Source of the DNA: Affinirhizobium straminoryzae
GTDB taxonomy: Bacteria; Pseudomonadota; Alphaproteobacteria; Rhizobiales; Rhizobiaceae
Assembly: GCF_007004135.1 (NCBI RefSeq)
Contig: NZ_VJMG01000001.1
Span: 16,291 to 80,290 of the forward strand
DNA: 64,000 bases
Direction: 5' to 3'
Part shown: positions 1 through 9,108 of the stretch, piece by piece
Position numbering within the stretch: the stretch's first letter is position 1
How the letters are laid out: each line of letters starts with the position of its first letter
Translations under genes and position numbers: made by a program
The notes under the pieces: model-generated
Databases searched by the model: none
What the model saw: the letters and a program-made list of their open reading frames with translations, nothing else
What the model was told of the DNA's origin: nothing

Positions 1-880
1 CCTCGACAACATCGCCCAGGTGCTGACGGCGGAAACCCGCTCGCTCGGCGTCGTCTTCGGCCTCGTCTTCATCCTTGCCGGCCTGGCGTTCAAGATTTCG
101 GCCGTGCCGTTCCACATGTGGACGCCGGATGTCTATGAGGGCGCACCGACCCCGGTCACCGCCTTCTTCGCCTCCGGTCCGAAGGTTGCCGCCATGGCCG
201 TTTTCGTCCGCGTCGTGACGGAAGCCTTCATGCCTGTCTTCGCCGACTGGCAGCAGGTGGTTGTGTTCATCTCGATCGCTTCGATGCTGCTCGGTTCCTT
301 CGCCGCCATCGGCCAGAAGAACATCAAGCGACTGATGGCCTATTCCTCGATCGGTCACATGGGCTATGCGCTGGTCGGCCTTGCCTCCGGTTCGCAGTCC
401 GGCGTGTCGGGCGTCGCGCTTTACATGCTGATCTACATGGTGATGACGCTCGGCACCTTTGCCTGCATCATGGCCATGCGCCGCAAGGATGGCGGTGCGG
501 TGGAAAACATCGAGGATCTCGCCGGTCTGTCCTCCACCAACCCCTTCATGGCGCTCGTCATGACGGCCCTGATGTTCTCGCTGGCCGGCATCCCGCCTTT
601 CGCAGGCTTCTGGGCCAAGTGGTTCGTCATCCTGCCGGCCATCGAGGCCAAGCTCTATGCGCTGGCCATCATCGGCGTTGTCGCCTCGGTCGTGGGTGCC
701 TATTACTACCTGCGCGTCATCAAGGTGATGTGGTTCGACGCGGCAACCGGTGAATTCGGTCGCATCTCCGGCGAACTGCGTCTCGTCTTCGGCCTGTCCG
801 GCCTGTTCGTCACGGCCTATGTGCTGTTCGGCGGCCCGGTCGGCAGCGCGGCGGAAGCCGCCGCCAAGGCCTTCTTTTGA
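1..880 (+). CDS. nuoN: NADH-quinone oxidoreductase subunit N, 3' part
   Basis: Membrane-arm subunit of respiratory complex I, an antiporter-like proton channel in the inner membrane. The reading frame is already open at base 2, so the start lies upstream of the window and about 290 C-terminal residues are present of the roughly 480 usual for NuoN. The visible part is a run of hydrophobic helices with the family's conserved lysine region ([12 protein letters not shown]), the [15 protein letters not shown] segment and a [12 protein letters not shown] loop, all typical of the NuoL/M/N proton-translocating core. As last gene of the nuo operon it ends by overlapping the start of birA. The identification is secure; only the N-terminus is missing. 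Confidence 0.96.
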   Translation, partial: LDNIAQVLTAETRSLGVVFGLVFILAGLAFKISAVPFHMWTPDVYEGAPTPVTAFFASGPKVAAMAVFVRVVTEAFMPVFADWQQVVVFISIASMLLGSFAAIGQKNIKRLMAYSSIGHMGYALVGLASGSQSGVSGVALYMLIYMVMTLGTFACIMAMRRKDGGAVENIEDLAGLSSTNPFMALVMTALMFSLAGIPPFAGFWAKWFVILPAIEAKLYALAIIGVVASVVGAYYYLRVIKVMWFDAATGEFGRISGELRLVFGLSGLFVTAYVLFGGPVGSAAEAAAKAFF

Positions 881-1641
881 GCAGGATCGCGCGAGGGGGG
901 CGCTACTCCCTCGACGCCTTCCGCCATCAGGCGCTGGGCGAGGTCGGCTCCACGAACACCGAATGCCTGGCGCGCGCCAGGCAGGGTGACCCGGGCAATC
1001 TCTGGGTCACCGCCACCCGCCAGACGGCCGGCCGCGGCCGTCGCGGGCGCAGCTGGGCCTCGGAGCCCGGCAATCTCTACGCTTCCCTTCTTCTGATCGA
1101 TCCCGCCCCGCCCGAACGGCTCGGTTCGCTGCCGCTCGCCGTGGCGCTTGCCGTGCATGGCGCGCTGCGCTCCGTTCTGCCGCCGGGTGCCGAGGCGCTG
1201 GAGATCAAGTGGCCGAACGATGTGCTGATCGGCCGCAAGAAGTCCTGCGGCATCCTGCTGGAAGGCGAGGGGCTTGCGCAGGGGCGCCGTGCGCTGGTTG
1301 CCGGTATCGGCATCAACATCCGCTTCCGCCCGGAGGACGGCCCCTACGGCGTCACCTCGCTGCAGGAGCAGGGCTCGGATATTTCCGCCGAGGAACTGTT
1401 CTCGCATCTCTATCGCGAAATGGCCGAGGTGCTGGTGCTGTGGGACGAGGGGCGGGCGGTTGCCGCCATTACCGAGCGCTGGCGCTCCGTTGCCTGTGGC
1501 ATCGGCGAACCGATCCGCGTCAATCTGCCGGATCGCTCCATCGACGGGCGTTTTGCCGGTATCGATGATCGGGGACTTCTGCTACTCGATACACAACACG
1601 GCACCATGCCGATCGCCGCCGGCGATGTCTTCTTCCTCTGA
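877..1641 (+). CDS. birA: biotin--[acetyl-CoA-carboxylase] ligase
   Basis: Activates biotin as biotinyl-AMP and transfers it to the lysine of the carboxyl carrier protein; the target AccB is encoded at 51.4 kb. The protein has 254 residues. The biotinyl-adenylate loop G-R-G-R-R-G-R-S-W is at residues 52-60 and the catalytic K-W-P-N-D-V at 111-116, followed by a GIGINI segment and the small C-terminal domain. There is no N-terminal helix-turn-helix, so this is a group I ligase without the repressor function of E. coli BirA. The best start is a TTG whose last bases form the nuoN stop (TTGA overlap), implying translational coupling to the nuo operon. Confidence 0.95.
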   Translation: MSRIARGGRYSLDAFRHQALGEVGSTNTECLARARQGDPGNLWVTATRQTAGRGRRGRSWASEPGNLYASLLLIDPAPPERLGSLPLAVALAVHGALRSVLPPGAEALEIKWPNDVLIGRKKSCGILLEGEGLAQGRRALVAGIGINIRFRPEDGPYGVTSLQEQGSDISAEELFSHLYREMAEVLVLWDEGRAVAAITERWRSVACGIGEPIRVNLPDRSIDGRFAGIDDRGLLLLDTQHGTMPIAAGDVFFL

Positions 1642-1693
1642 CATCCGGCCCTGGGCGAAGCCCGAATTCCTTTGAACCGAAATGAGTATGTGA

Positions 1694-3361
1694 ATGGCAA
1701 AACAGGACGAACTGGTATTTCTGCCGCTGGGCGGGGTCGGTGAGATCGGTATGAATCTCGCCCTCTATGGCTACGGGCCTGCGGCGAAGCGCCAGTGGAT
1801 CATGGTCGATTGCGGCGTCACCTTTGCCGGGCCTGACCTGCCGGGCGCCGATCTCGTGCTGCCGGATATCCGCTTCCTGGCCCGTGAGCGTGATCGCCTG
1901 AAGGGGATCATCATCACCCATGCGCATGAAGACCATTATGGCGCGCTGAACGATTTGTGGCCGGGCCTCAACGTTCCGGTCTATGCCTCGCCCTTTACTG
2001 CAGGCATGCTGGAAGCCAAGCGGGAATATGAAGGCACCCGCGCCGAAATCCCGATCACCATCTTCAAGGCCGGCGACCGTATCACCGTCGGTCCCTTCGA
2101 GATCGAGGCGGTCGGGGTCAACCATTCCATCCCCGAGCCGATGTCGCTCGTCATCCGCACGCCGCTCGGCAATGTCGTGCATACCGGTGACTGGAAGATC
2201 GATGCCGATCCCTCGCTCGGGCCCCTGACCGACGAGAACCGCTTCCGCGCCATCGGCGACGAGGGCGTTCTGGCGTTGATGTGCGACAGCACCAATGCCA
2301 TGCGCGAGGGTGTGTCGCCCTCCGAACAGGAAGTGTCCGAAGGCCTGCGGAAGGTCATCGAGCAGGCGGAAGGGCGCGTGGCCATCACCACCTTCTCCTC
2401 CAATGTCGGCCGCATCCGCTCCATCGCACAGGCCGCCGAGGCTGCGGGCCGCGATGTTCTGCTGCTCGGCAGCTCGCTGAAGCGCGTCTGCAACGTGGCG
2501 CGCGATGTCGGCCTGATGGAAGGCATCAAGCCCTTCATCGCCGAGGATGAATATGGCTATATCCCGCGCGACAAGGTGGTGGTGATCCTCACCGGCAGCC
2601 AGGGCGAACCGCGCGCGGCGCTGGCCAAGCTTGCCCGCGACGAGATGCGCCATGTGGCGCTCGCCGCCGGCGATATCGTCGTCTTTTCCTCGCGTGCCAT
2701 TCCCGGCAACGAGAAGGCCATTCTGGAGATCATGAACGGCCTGATCGACCAGGGCGTGAAGATCGTCACCGACGGTCAGGCGCTGGTGCACGTGTCCGGC
2801 CATCCGCGCCGCAACGAGTTGCAGAAGATGTATGAGTGGATCCGTCCCGAAGTACTGGTGCCGGTGCATGGCGAGGCCGCGCATCTGACGGCGCAGGCGG
2901 AGCTGGCGACGGCGGCAGGTATCCCGATTGTTCCCCGGGTCCGTAACGGCAACATGCTGCGTCTGGCGCCCGGTGAGGTTGCTGTGGTCGAGGATGTGCC
3001 GCATGGGCGCATCTTCAAGGACGGCAAGCTGATCGGCGATATCGACGAAGTGGGAATTTCCGAACGCAAGAAGCTCGCCTATGTTGGCCATGTCGCGGTC
3101 AACATCCTGCTCGACCAGCGCTTCGATTTCCTCGCCGATCCCGACGTGGTGCCCTATGGCCTGCCGGATTATGACGAAGAGGGCGAAGACATGGCCGATA
3201 CGCTCTATGACGCCGTGCTGGGGGCCGTGGAAAGCATTCCGCGCAGCCGCCGCAAGGATCTGGGTGCCCTGCAGGAATCGGTGCGTCGTGCCGTGCGGGC
3301 CGCTGCCAATGCCGCCTGGGGCAAGAAGCCCGTGGTGACGGTGTTCGTCAGCAAGGTGTAA
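1694..3361 (+). CDS. rnj: ribonuclease J
   Basis: Metallo-beta-lactamase/beta-CASP nuclease with 5'-3' exonuclease and endonuclease activity in rRNA maturation and mRNA decay; alphaproteobacteria use it alongside RNase E. The protein has 555 residues. The zinc-binding motif H-A-H-E-D-H lies at residues 76-81, the later ligand region VVHTGDWKID and the beta-CASP segment with GSQGEPRAAL follow, and the HVSGHPRRNEL and VPVHGEAAH motifs close the active site. It lies 52 bp downstream of birA on the same strand, probably in the same transcript. The upstream Shine-Dalgarno match is weak, but no competing start is close by. Confidence 0.95.
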   Translation: MAKQDELVFLPLGGVGEIGMNLALYGYGPAAKRQWIMVDCGVTFAGPDLPGADLVLPDIRFLARERDRLKGIIITHAHEDHYGALNDLWPGLNVPVYASPFTAGMLEAKREYEGTRAEIPITIFKAGDRITVGPFEIEAVGVNHSIPEPMSLVIRTPLGNVVHTGDWKIDADPSLGPLTDENRFRAIGDEGVLALMCDSTNAMREGVSPSEQEVSEGLRKVIEQAEGRVAITTFSSNVGRIRSIAQAAEAAGRDVLLLGSSLKRVCNVARDVGLMEGIKPFIAEDEYGYIPRDKVVVILTGSQGEPRAALAKLARDEMRHVALAAGDIVVFSSRAIPGNEKAILEIMNGLIDQGVKIVTDGQALVHVSGHPRRNELQKMYEWIRPEVLVPVHGEAAHLTAQAELATAAGIPIVPRVRNGNMLRLAPGEVAVVEDVPHGRIFKDGKLIGDIDEVGISERKKLAYVGHVAVNILLDQRFDFLADPDVVPYGLPDYDEEGEDMADTLYDAVLGAVESIPRSRRKDLGALQESVRRAVRAAANAAWGKKPVVTVFVSKV

Positions 3362-3414
3362 GGCCGGGGTCTGGGGAGGCGACGGACAGAGGGTGGATCT
3401 GAGGGAGGAGTAGC

Positions 3415-3819
3415 ATGCTCGGACGTGTCAACCATATCGCCATCGCGGTGCCGGATCTTGTGGCCGCCACCGCGACCTATCGCGATACGCTCGGCGCCCG
3501 CGTCTCGCAGGCGCAGGCGCTGCCCGAGCATGGCGTCACCGTGGTCTTCGTCGAGCTTGCCAACACCAAGGTGGAGCTTCTGGAGCCGCTCGGCGACGCT
3601 TCGCCGATCGCAGCCTTCCTCGCCAAGAACCCGGCCGGCGGCATGCATCACGTCTGCTACGAGGTGGAGGACATCCTTGCCGCCCGTGACCGGCTGAAGG
3701 GGGCCGGTGCCCGCGTGCTCGGCGATGGCGAGCCGAAGACCGGCGCGCATGGCAAGCCGGTGCTGTTCCTGCATCCGAAGGATTTCAACGGCACCCTGGT
3801 GGAACTCGAGCAGGTGTGA
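3415..3819 (+). CDS. mce: methylmalonyl-CoA epimerase
   Basis: Interconverts the (S) and (R) forms of methylmalonyl-CoA in propionate and odd-chain fatty acid metabolism. The 134-residue protein is a vicinal-oxygen-chelate fold of two beta-alpha-beta-beta-beta modules. Metal-ligand candidates are the histidine in GRVNHIAIAV, the histidine in GGMHHVCYEV and the glutamate near the C-terminus (GTLVELEQ). A strong ribosome binding site (GGGAGGAG) sits just upstream of the ATG. The gene follows rnj by 53 bp and precedes the DUF1467 gene, the usual rhizobial order. Confidence 0.93.
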   Translation: MLGRVNHIAIAVPDLVAATATYRDTLGARVSQAQALPEHGVTVVFVELANTKVELLEPLGDASPIAAFLAKNPAGGMHHVCYEVEDILAARDRLKGAGARVLGDGEPKTGAHGKPVLFLHPKDFNGTLVELEQV

Positions 3820-3909
3820 CACTGCGTCCTCGGGTGCGGCCTTCTGCGATCGCGCCGGAGCAGATAGAGTGATGCGTCCTGGGATGGAGAACTGCGGTCA
3901 CCTGTCCGG

Positions 3910-3950
3910 ATCCGGACGAGGTCCCGGACGAAGATGTCCCGGACGAAAAT
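3910..3950 (+). repeat. 15-bp imperfect tandem repeat
   Basis: Two near-identical 15-base units, GTCCCGGACGAAGAT and GTCCCGGACGAAAAT, follow a degenerate third unit (ATCCGGACGAG) in the gap between mce and the DUF1467 gene. No gene spans the repeat convincingly. Confidence 0.7.
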
Positions 3951-4008
3951 GAATGCCGCCGATGCCTGACGGGTATCGCGCCGCACGGGGGAAGAGGAGT
4001 TTGCCCGC

Positions 4009-4284
4009 ATGTCGTTGATGTTGACCTTCGCCTCCTACTTCATCGTCTGGTGGATCACCTTCATTGCGCTGCTGCCCTTCGGGCTGCGTACGCAGGCGGA
4101 CGAGAATGACGTGGTGCTTGGCACGGAGGCGAGCGCGCCGGTGCATTTTCGCGGCGGACGGGTGGTTTTGCTGACAACCGTAATCTCCGCGACGCTTTAC
4201 GGCATCTGGTACTGGCTGGCCGTCCGCTACGGCCTCAGCCTCGGAAATCTGCCGCGGATCGTGCCGGATTTCGGCCACGATTGA
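4009..4284 (+). CDS. DUF1467 family membrane protein
   Basis: Small inner-membrane protein of 91 residues with two predicted membrane segments (about residues 5-25 and 46-65). The loop begins PFGLRTQADENDV, and the GTEASAPVHF stretch that follows is typical of the DUF1467 family. The function of the family is unknown to me. It lies between mce and proS, its usual place in rhizobia. A GGGGAAGAGGAG purine tract upstream supports the ATG. Confidence 0.88.
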   Translation: MSLMLTFASYFIVWWITFIALLPFGLRTQADENDVVLGTEASAPVHFRGGRVVLLTTVISATLYGIWYWLAVRYGLSLGNLPRIVPDFGHD

Positions 4285-4344
4285 GCCGCCGGAAGGGCGG
4301 CTTTCCGAGGCCTGAAAAGGGCTGACCGATTGCTCGCTCGGGTG

Positions 4345-4500
4345 TCGGAGAATCAAAAAAAAACAAGGCTTTGCAGCCTTGTTTCAAGTGTCGCGTGATC
4401 CTTTAACCGTTGCCGGGGCTGCGAGCGAGCGCGCCTAAGATCTGATCCTCCCAAGACTTGACCGCGAATGGCAGAAATTTGAACTCCCTGCCTCTTTTCT
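4345..4500 (-). ncRNA. candidate minus-strand small RNA upstream of proS
   Basis: Seen: on the minus strand a stem (AACAAGGCT paired with AGCCTTGTT, at 4363-4383) runs into nine T residues at 4355-4363, an ideal intrinsic terminator in that direction. About 120 bp upstream of it lies a promoter-like pair: GTGACA (4530-4535) and TAGTTT (4507-4512), spaced 17 bp. Together they predict a transcript of about 150 nt starting near 4500. No minus-strand gene with coding character is present. From memory, the alpha-proteobacterial sRNA family ar45 (Smr45C of Sinorhizobium meliloti) occupies the gap beside proS, so this may be its member. That family link is recall, not a computed match. Confidence 0.55.
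4355..4383 (-). terminator. intrinsic terminator on the minus strand
   Basis: Nine-base-pair stem AACAAGGCT/AGCCTTGTT with a TTGC loop. On the minus strand it is followed by nine T residues. On the plus strand only TTTC follows, so the DUF1467 transcript would be terminated poorly. Confidence 0.75.
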
Positions 4501-4506
4501 GAGCCG

Positions 4507-4535
4507 AAACTAGCTTAACATTTGGGCCTTGTCAC
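4507..4535 (-). promoter_or_regulatory. putative sigma-70 promoter of the small RNA
   Basis: Minus-strand -35 GTGACA at 4535-4530 and -10 TAGTTT at 4512-4507 with a 17-bp spacer, resembling the rhizobial consensus CTTGAC-N17-CTATAT. It points towards the T-rich terminator at 4355. Confidence 0.4.
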
Positions 4536-4875
4536 CATCAAATTTGGCAGTTTTGCTACACTTCCGTAAAAATTTTCCTGTTGACGGAAAAGAGATCGGG
4601 CTTGTCACAAACATGGCGCAATCGGGGCGGGCGGGTGCTTCGTCCGGCACCCGAACCATTGCCGGGTCTGCATCAGTGAACAGGGGCGGAGCCTTCCGGA
4701 ATGCGGCATGCGGCTGTCCTTTCGTCCGCCCGTGCCTTGCGTCTGGCATGTGGGCGACCGGCGGTTGCGGGTTTCCTTGCGGCCCTGAAAAGGCTATGAA
4801 GCCAGCCCTATATCAGCCCTTCACCGGCCGATTCCCGCCATGTTGGCAACGGCCGCACAGAACCCGGAAACCGCG
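4536..4875. other. leader region before proS, no gene seen
   Basis: About 340 bp between the small RNA promoter and proS. I see no coding region with a plausible start. A CTATAT hexamer at 4808-4813 could be a proS -10 element, but no good -35 is placed 17 bp upstream of it. Confidence 0.5.
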
Positions 4876-6204
4876 ATGCGCCTGTCCCGCTATTTCATGC
4901 CGATCCTCAAGGAAAATCCCAAGGAAGCGGAAATCGTCTCCCACCGCCTGATGCTGCGCGCGGGCATGATCCGCCAGCAGAGCCAGGGCATCTATTCCTG
5001 GCTGCCGCTCGGCAAGCGGGTGCTCGACAAGGTCAACAAGATCATTCGCGAGGAGCAGAACCGCGCCGGCGCCATCGAACTGTCGATGCCGACGCTGCAA
5101 TCGGCCGAGCTGTGGCAGGAAAGCGGTCGTTATGACGACTACGGCAAGGAAATGCTGCGCATCAAGGACCGCCAGGAGCGCCCGATGCTCTATGGCCCGA
5201 CCAACGAGGAAATGATCACCGACATCTTCCGCGCCTCGGTGAAGTCCTACAAGAACCTGCCGCTCAACCTCTACCACATCCAGCTGAAGTTCCGCGACGA
5301 GATCCGTCCGCGCTTCGGCACCATGCGTTCGCGCGAATTCCTGATGAAGGACGCCTACTCGTTCGATCTCACCAAGGAAGGCGCGCTGCATTCCTACAAC
5401 AAGATGTTCGTGGCCTATCTGCGCACCTTTGCCCGGCTCGGCGTGCGCGCCATCCCGATGCGCGCCGATACCGGCCCGATCGGCGGCAATCACAGCCATG
5501 AATTCATCATTCTGGCCGATACGGGCGAATCGGAAGTGTTTTCCCACAGGAGTTTCACCGAGTTCGAGATCCCCTCGGAAAACACCGATTTCGACGATGT
5601 CGCCGGCCTGCAGGCGATCTTCGACAAATGGACCTCGGTCTATGCCGCAACCTCGGAAATGCATGACGAGGCAGCCTTCACCGCTATTCCCGATGCCGAT
5701 CGTCTCTCGGCGCGTGGCATCGAGGTCGGCCACATCTTCTATTTCGGCACGAAATATTCCGAGCCGATGGGCGCCAAGGTGCAGGGGCCTGATGGCAAGG
5801 AGCATCTTGTCCACATGGGATCCTACGGCATCGGCCCGACGCGCCTTGTTCCCGCCATCATCGAAGCATCGCATGACGAGAATGGAATCATCTGGCCTGC
5901 CTCGGTTGCCCCCTTCGATGCGATGGTCATCACCATGAAGGCCGGTGATGAAGCCTGCGACCGCGTTTGCGACAGCCTCTATGCGGGCCTCACCAAGGCC
6001 GGCAAGGACGTGCTCTACGACGACACGGACGATCGTGCCGGCACGAAGTTCGCAACCGCCGACCTGATCGGCGTGCCGGTGCAGATGATTGTCGGTCCGC
6101 GCTCTGCGGCCACCGGCGAAGTGGAAGTGAAGGACCGCAAGACGGGCGCCCGCGAAACCATGACGGTGGAAGCGGCGCTGAACCGTCTGACGGCTTCGGC
6201 GTAA
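4876..6204 (+). CDS. proS: proline--tRNA ligase, short alphaproteobacterial type
   Basis: Class II aminoacyl-tRNA synthetase charging tRNA-Pro. Motif 2 is visible around [17 protein letters not shown] and motif 3 as [12 protein letters not shown]; a C-terminal anticodon-binding domain follows. The length of 442 residues matches the alphaproteobacterial form, which lacks the roughly 180-residue editing insertion of E. coli ProS (about 570 residues); mis-charged Ala-tRNA-Pro is then cleared by separate editing proteins. I chose the ATG at 4876 (MRLSRYF) because it has a GGAAA purine run upstream and matches the family N-terminus. An ATG at 4840 would add 12 residues without a ribosome binding site. 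The gene leads the proS-lolC-lolD cluster. Confidence 0.95.
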   Translation: MRLSRYFMPILKENPKEAEIVSHRLMLRAGMIRQQSQGIYSWLPLGKRVLDKVNKIIREEQNRAGAIELSMPTLQSAELWQESGRYDDYGKEMLRIKDRQERPMLYGPTNEEMITDIFRASVKSYKNLPLNLYHIQLKFRDEIRPRFGTMRSREFLMKDAYSFDLTKEGALHSYNKMFVAYLRTFARLGVRAIPMRADTGPIGGNHSHEFIILADTGESEVFSHRSFTEFEIPSENTDFDDVAGLQAIFDKWTSVYAATSEMHDEAAFTAIPDADRLSARGIEVGHIFYFGTKYSEPMGAKVQGPDGKEHLVHMGSYGIGPTRLVPAIIEASHDENGIIWPASVAPFDAMVITMKAGDEACDRVCDSLYAGLTKAGKDVLYDDTDDRAGTKFATADLIGVPVQMIVGPRSAATGEVEVKDRKTGARETMTVEAALNRLTASA

Positions 6205-6219
6205 AGACGACGGACAAGC

Positions 6220-6239
6220 CCCGCCGCGCAGGCGGCGGG
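6220..6239 (+). other. intercistronic hairpin before lolC
   Basis: Perfect 8-bp stem CCCGCCGC/GCGGCGGG with a GCAG loop between the proS stop and the lolC start. There is no T-run, so it may be a processing or stability element, not a full terminator. Confidence 0.4.
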
Positions 6240-6253
6240 CACAGGGAGAGACG

Positions 6254-7558
6254 ATGGCGAAGGCTGCGAAGGTTACGACGCAACAGCAGGACGCGGTGCC
6301 TTCCGCCCGTGCCTTTTCGGTGTTCGAGCGCATGGTGGCCTGGCGCTACCTGCACTCGCGCCGCAAGGAGGCCTTCATCTCCGTCATCGCCGGCTTCTCC
6401 TTCGTCGGCATCATGCTGGGTGTTGCCACCCTCATCATCGTCATGGCGGTGATGAACGGGTTCCGCACCGAGCTGATCTCCCGCATCCTCGGCATCAACG
6501 GCCACATGATCATCCAGCCGGTCGATCAGCCGCTCAACGATTATGCGCAGCTCGCGCAGAAATTTTCCGCCGTGCCCGGCGTCACCATGGCGTTGCCGCT
6601 GGTGGAGGGCCAGGCGCTTGCCTCCGGCAAGCAGAGCGCCGGCTCCGGGGCGCTGGTGCGCGGCATCCGCGCCGAGGATCTGGAAAAGCTGAAGGCCGTC
6701 TCCGGCAATATCCGCTCCGGCAATCTCACCGGCTTTGCGACCGGCGACGGCGTTCTCGTCGGCTCGCGGCTGGCGGCCTCGCTCGGGCTCGGCGCCGGCG
6801 ACCGCATCACGCTGGTCTCGCCGGAAGGCGATGTCACGCCGATGGGGGTCAGCCCGCGGGTGAAGTCCTACACGATCTCCGGCATCTTCGAGATCGGCAT
6901 GTCGGAATATGATGCCTCGATCATCTACATGCCGCTTGCCGAGGCGCAGGCCTATTTCAATGCCGACGGCATCGTGCAGTCGATCGAGCTGTTCCTCGCC
7001 AATCCCGATCTCGTCGACCAATTGCGGCCGAAGATCGAGGCGGCGGCCGGCCGGCAGATCTTCATCACCGACTGGCGCCAGCGCAACCAGACCTTCTTCT
7101 CCGCCCTGCAGGTGGAGCGCAACGTGATGTTCATGATCCTGACCCTGATCGTGCTCGTTGCGGCGCTCAACATCATCTCCGGCCTCATCATGCTGGTGAA
7201 GGACAAGGGCAGCGACATCGCCATCCTGCGGACCATGGGAGCGTCCTCCGGCTCGATCATGCGCATCTTCTTCATGACGGGGGCTGCCATCGGCATTGTC
7301 GGCACCATTGCCGGCGTGGCTCTCGGCGTCGTCGTCTGTCTCAACATCGAATCGATCCGCCAGTTCTTCTCCTGGGTTTCGGGCACGGTGCTGTTCGACC
7401 CGGAGCTTTATTTCCTCAGCCAGCTGCCGGCGGAGATGAGCTTTGGTGAAACCGTGTCGGTCGTCGTGATGGCGCTGACGCTGTCCTTCCTCGCGACCAT
7501 CTTTCCGGCCTGGCGGGCCTCCCGGCTCGATCCGGTGCAGGCGCTGCGTTACGAATAG
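6254..7558 (+). CDS. lolC: lipoprotein-releasing ABC transporter permease LolC/LolE
   Basis: Inner-membrane subunit of the Lol transporter that extracts outer-membrane lipoproteins and hands them to LolA. The 434-residue protein has one membrane helix near residues 35-60, a large periplasmic domain, then three helices in the C-terminal third (FtsX permease domain). The N-terminal signature ERMVAWRYLHSRRKEAFISV and the C-terminal WRASRLDPVQALRYE are typical. Only one permease gene is present here, as usual in alphaproteobacteria, so it probably forms a homodimer with two LolD subunits. GGGAGAGACG before the ATG is a good ribosome binding site. Confidence 0.94.
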   Translation: MAKAAKVTTQQQDAVPSARAFSVFERMVAWRYLHSRRKEAFISVIAGFSFVGIMLGVATLIIVMAVMNGFRTELISRILGINGHMIIQPVDQPLNDYAQLAQKFSAVPGVTMALPLVEGQALASGKQSAGSGALVRGIRAEDLEKLKAVSGNIRSGNLTGFATGDGVLVGSRLAASLGLGAGDRITLVSPEGDVTPMGVSPRVKSYTISGIFEIGMSEYDASIIYMPLAEAQAYFNADGIVQSIELFLANPDLVDQLRPKIEAAAGRQIFITDWRQRNQTFFSALQVERNVMFMILTLIVLVAALNIISGLIMLVKDKGSDIAILRTMGASSGSIMRIFFMTGAAIGIVGTIAGVALGVVVCLNIESIRQFFSWVSGTVLFDPELYFLSQLPAEMSFGETVSVVVMALTLSFLATIFPAWRASRLDPVQALRYE

Positions 7559-7573
7559 GACTGCGTACAGCCC

Positions 7574-8257
7574 ATGCCCCGCAAAACCGTCTTGAAACTC
7601 ACCGGTGTCGACCGCCATTACGGCCAGGGCGATACGGTGCTGTCGATCCTGAAGGGTGCCAATTTCGAGCTGAATTCCGGCGAGGTCGTTGCGCTCGTGG
7701 CGCCCTCCGGCACCGGCAAGTCGACGCTCCTGCATCTTGCAGGCCTGCTGGAACATCCCGATGCCGGCGAGATCTACATCAATGGCGAGCCGAGCAACGG
7801 CCTGCCCGACGAGCGCCGCACTGCCATTCGCCGCACCGATATCGGCTTCGTCTACCAGTTCCATCATCTGCTGCCGGAGTTTTCGGCGCTCGAAAACATC
7901 ATGATGCCGCAGATGATCGCCGGCCTTCCCAAGAAGGAAGCTGCCGAGCGCGCCGCGCAACTGCTGGATTACATGCGCATCGGCCACCGTGCCGGTCATC
8001 GTCCGGCCGAGCTTTCCGGCGGCGAACAGCAGCGCGTGGCCATTGCGCGTGCCGTTGCCAATGCGCCGCTCCTGCTTCTCGCCGACGAACCGACCGGCAA
8101 TCTCGATCCGGAAACCGCATCCTATGTATTCGAGGCGCTGGAGGCCCTGGTCCGCCAGTCCGGGCTTGCGGCGCTGATCGCAACCCACAACCACGATCTC
8201 GCCGATCGCATGGACCGCCGTGTCACGATCGAGGGCGGCAAGATCCGCGAGTTCTGA
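7574..8257 (+). CDS. lolD: lipoprotein-releasing ABC transporter ATP-binding protein
   Basis: Cytoplasmic ATPase of the Lol lipoprotein-release complex. In 227 residues: Walker [10 protein letters not shown] at 43-51 (alanine in place of the usual first glycine), the Q-loop in [16 protein letters not shown], the ABC signature [14 protein letters not shown], Walker [13 protein letters not shown] and the H-loop in [11 protein letters not shown]. It lies 15 bp downstream of lolC, so the two are co-transcribed and the products partner each other. Confidence 0.95.
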   Translation: MPRKTVLKLTGVDRHYGQGDTVLSILKGANFELNSGEVVALVAPSGTGKSTLLHLAGLLEHPDAGEIYINGEPSNGLPDERRTAIRRTDIGFVYQFHHLLPEFSALENIMMPQMIAGLPKKEAAERAAQLLDYMRIGHRAGHRPAELSGGEQQRVAIARAVANAPLLLLADEPTGNLDPETASYVFEALEALVRQSGLAALIATHNHDLADRMDRRVTIEGGKIREF

Positions 8258-8339
8258 TTCTTTCGCGCCCCGGCTTTCGTGATGGATGGATCTCGGGGCA
8301 GGGGCCTCCATGCAGTCTGCTGAAGGCGTTCGCGGGGCT

Positions 8340-8376
8340 CCCCCACCCTAACCCTCTCCCCGAGGGGGGAGGGGAT
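8340..8376. repeat. GC-rich palindromic intergenic repeat
   Basis: A CCCTCTCCCC/GGGGGGAGGGG-type inverted repeat of the kind scattered through Rhizobiaceae and other proteobacterial genomes. It lies between lolD and the DUF2026 gene, in the gap shared by two convergent genes. Confidence 0.6.
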
Positions 8377-8425
8377 TCTTCGTTAAGCCTACCGCTTTTC
8401 CCAAGACTGCCACGGTTGTGGCTTC

Positions 8426-8473
8426 TCCCTTCTCCCCTGTGGGGAGAAGGTGCCCGAAGGACGGATGAGGGGG
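8426..8473. repeat. RIME-like dispersed rhizobial repeat
   Basis: Contains CTTCTCCCC TGT GGGGAGAAGG, a 9-bp perfect palindrome, continuing into GTGCCCGAAGGACGGATGAGG. I recognise this mosaic from many Agrobacterium and Sinorhizobium intergenic regions, where similar elements are called RIME. Copy number in this genome cannot be judged from one window. Confidence 0.6.
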
Positions 8474-8499
8474 CCTTGCTCGCCCCGCGAAATCTCCGC

Positions 8500-9108
8500 C
8501 TACCAGCTGCCGGACAACGCATTGCCGGAGAGCGGAATGGCGCGCTCGGCGCCCGCCGGGTCGCGCAGCGAGAGCGCCGGCTGCATCTGCTTCGGCGCCT
8601 TGCGGAACCACTGGCTGGCAATGCTGGCAAGGTCGCCGATCAGGCCCTGGCCCCGCCAGTCGGCAAAGCGCCGGGCCATCGCTTCCGGCTCGGCATGAAG
8701 GAAGAAGTCGCCGGATTGCCCGAGATCGTTGATCGAGGCGGCCATGGCGCTGACCGGCTTCTGGAACATGCGGGCCGGCACCTCGGCCGTCTTCACCGCC
8801 TGCGGAAAGGCCGGCGCCATGAAGTCGAGGACGAAACCCTCTGCTTCCACCCAGCAGTGGAAGGTTTCGCCCGCGCCGGTCACATAGCCGTCGTCGCGGT
8901 GATCGGCAAACAGCACGATGGTGCCACCCAGATTATAGGCCGCCAGCCCGCCCTTCGGCACCGCCTGCAGCTTGAAGTGATGCTTCAGGATGAAGGCGCC
9001 GAAGCTCGCAAAATACATCGAGGCGGTGGCGGGATCGGCCTTCTGCGCCACAAGCAGGCTGTGGATGACCTTGTAGATCCGGTGATAGTCGCTCTGCTTG
9101 ATCAGCAT
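8500..9108 (-). CDS. DUF2026 family protein
   Basis: A 202-residue cytoplasmic protein with no signal peptide or membrane segment. The central part (about residues 28-100) has the look of a transglutaminase- or NlpC-like fold: a helix ATASMYFASFGAFIL, then beta strands, with H84-C-W-V-E and D95 in the spacing of a His-Asp pair. The position where papain-like enzymes carry the nucleophilic cysteine appears to hold serine, methionine or tyrosine, so catalysis is doubtful. The start at 9108 has a GGAAGG site eight bases upstream; longer frames run into repeat sequence. It stands alone on the minus strand, convergent with lolD. The family assignment is by recall. Confidence 0.7.
   Translation of the reverse strand: MLIKQSDYHRIYKVIHSLLVAQKADPATASMYFASFGAFILKHHFKLQAVPKGGLAAYNLGGTIVLFADHRDDGYVTGAGETFHCWVEAEGFVLDFMAPAFPQAVKTAEVPARMFQKPVSAMAASINDLGQSGDFFLHAEPEAMARRFADWRGQGLIGDLASIASQWFRKAPKQMQPALSLRDPAGAERAIPLSGNALSGSW

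Noticed and set aside
4840..4875. Longer proS start at 4840
   Set aside because: No ribosome binding site and the extra residues do not match the family N-terminus; 4876 fits both.
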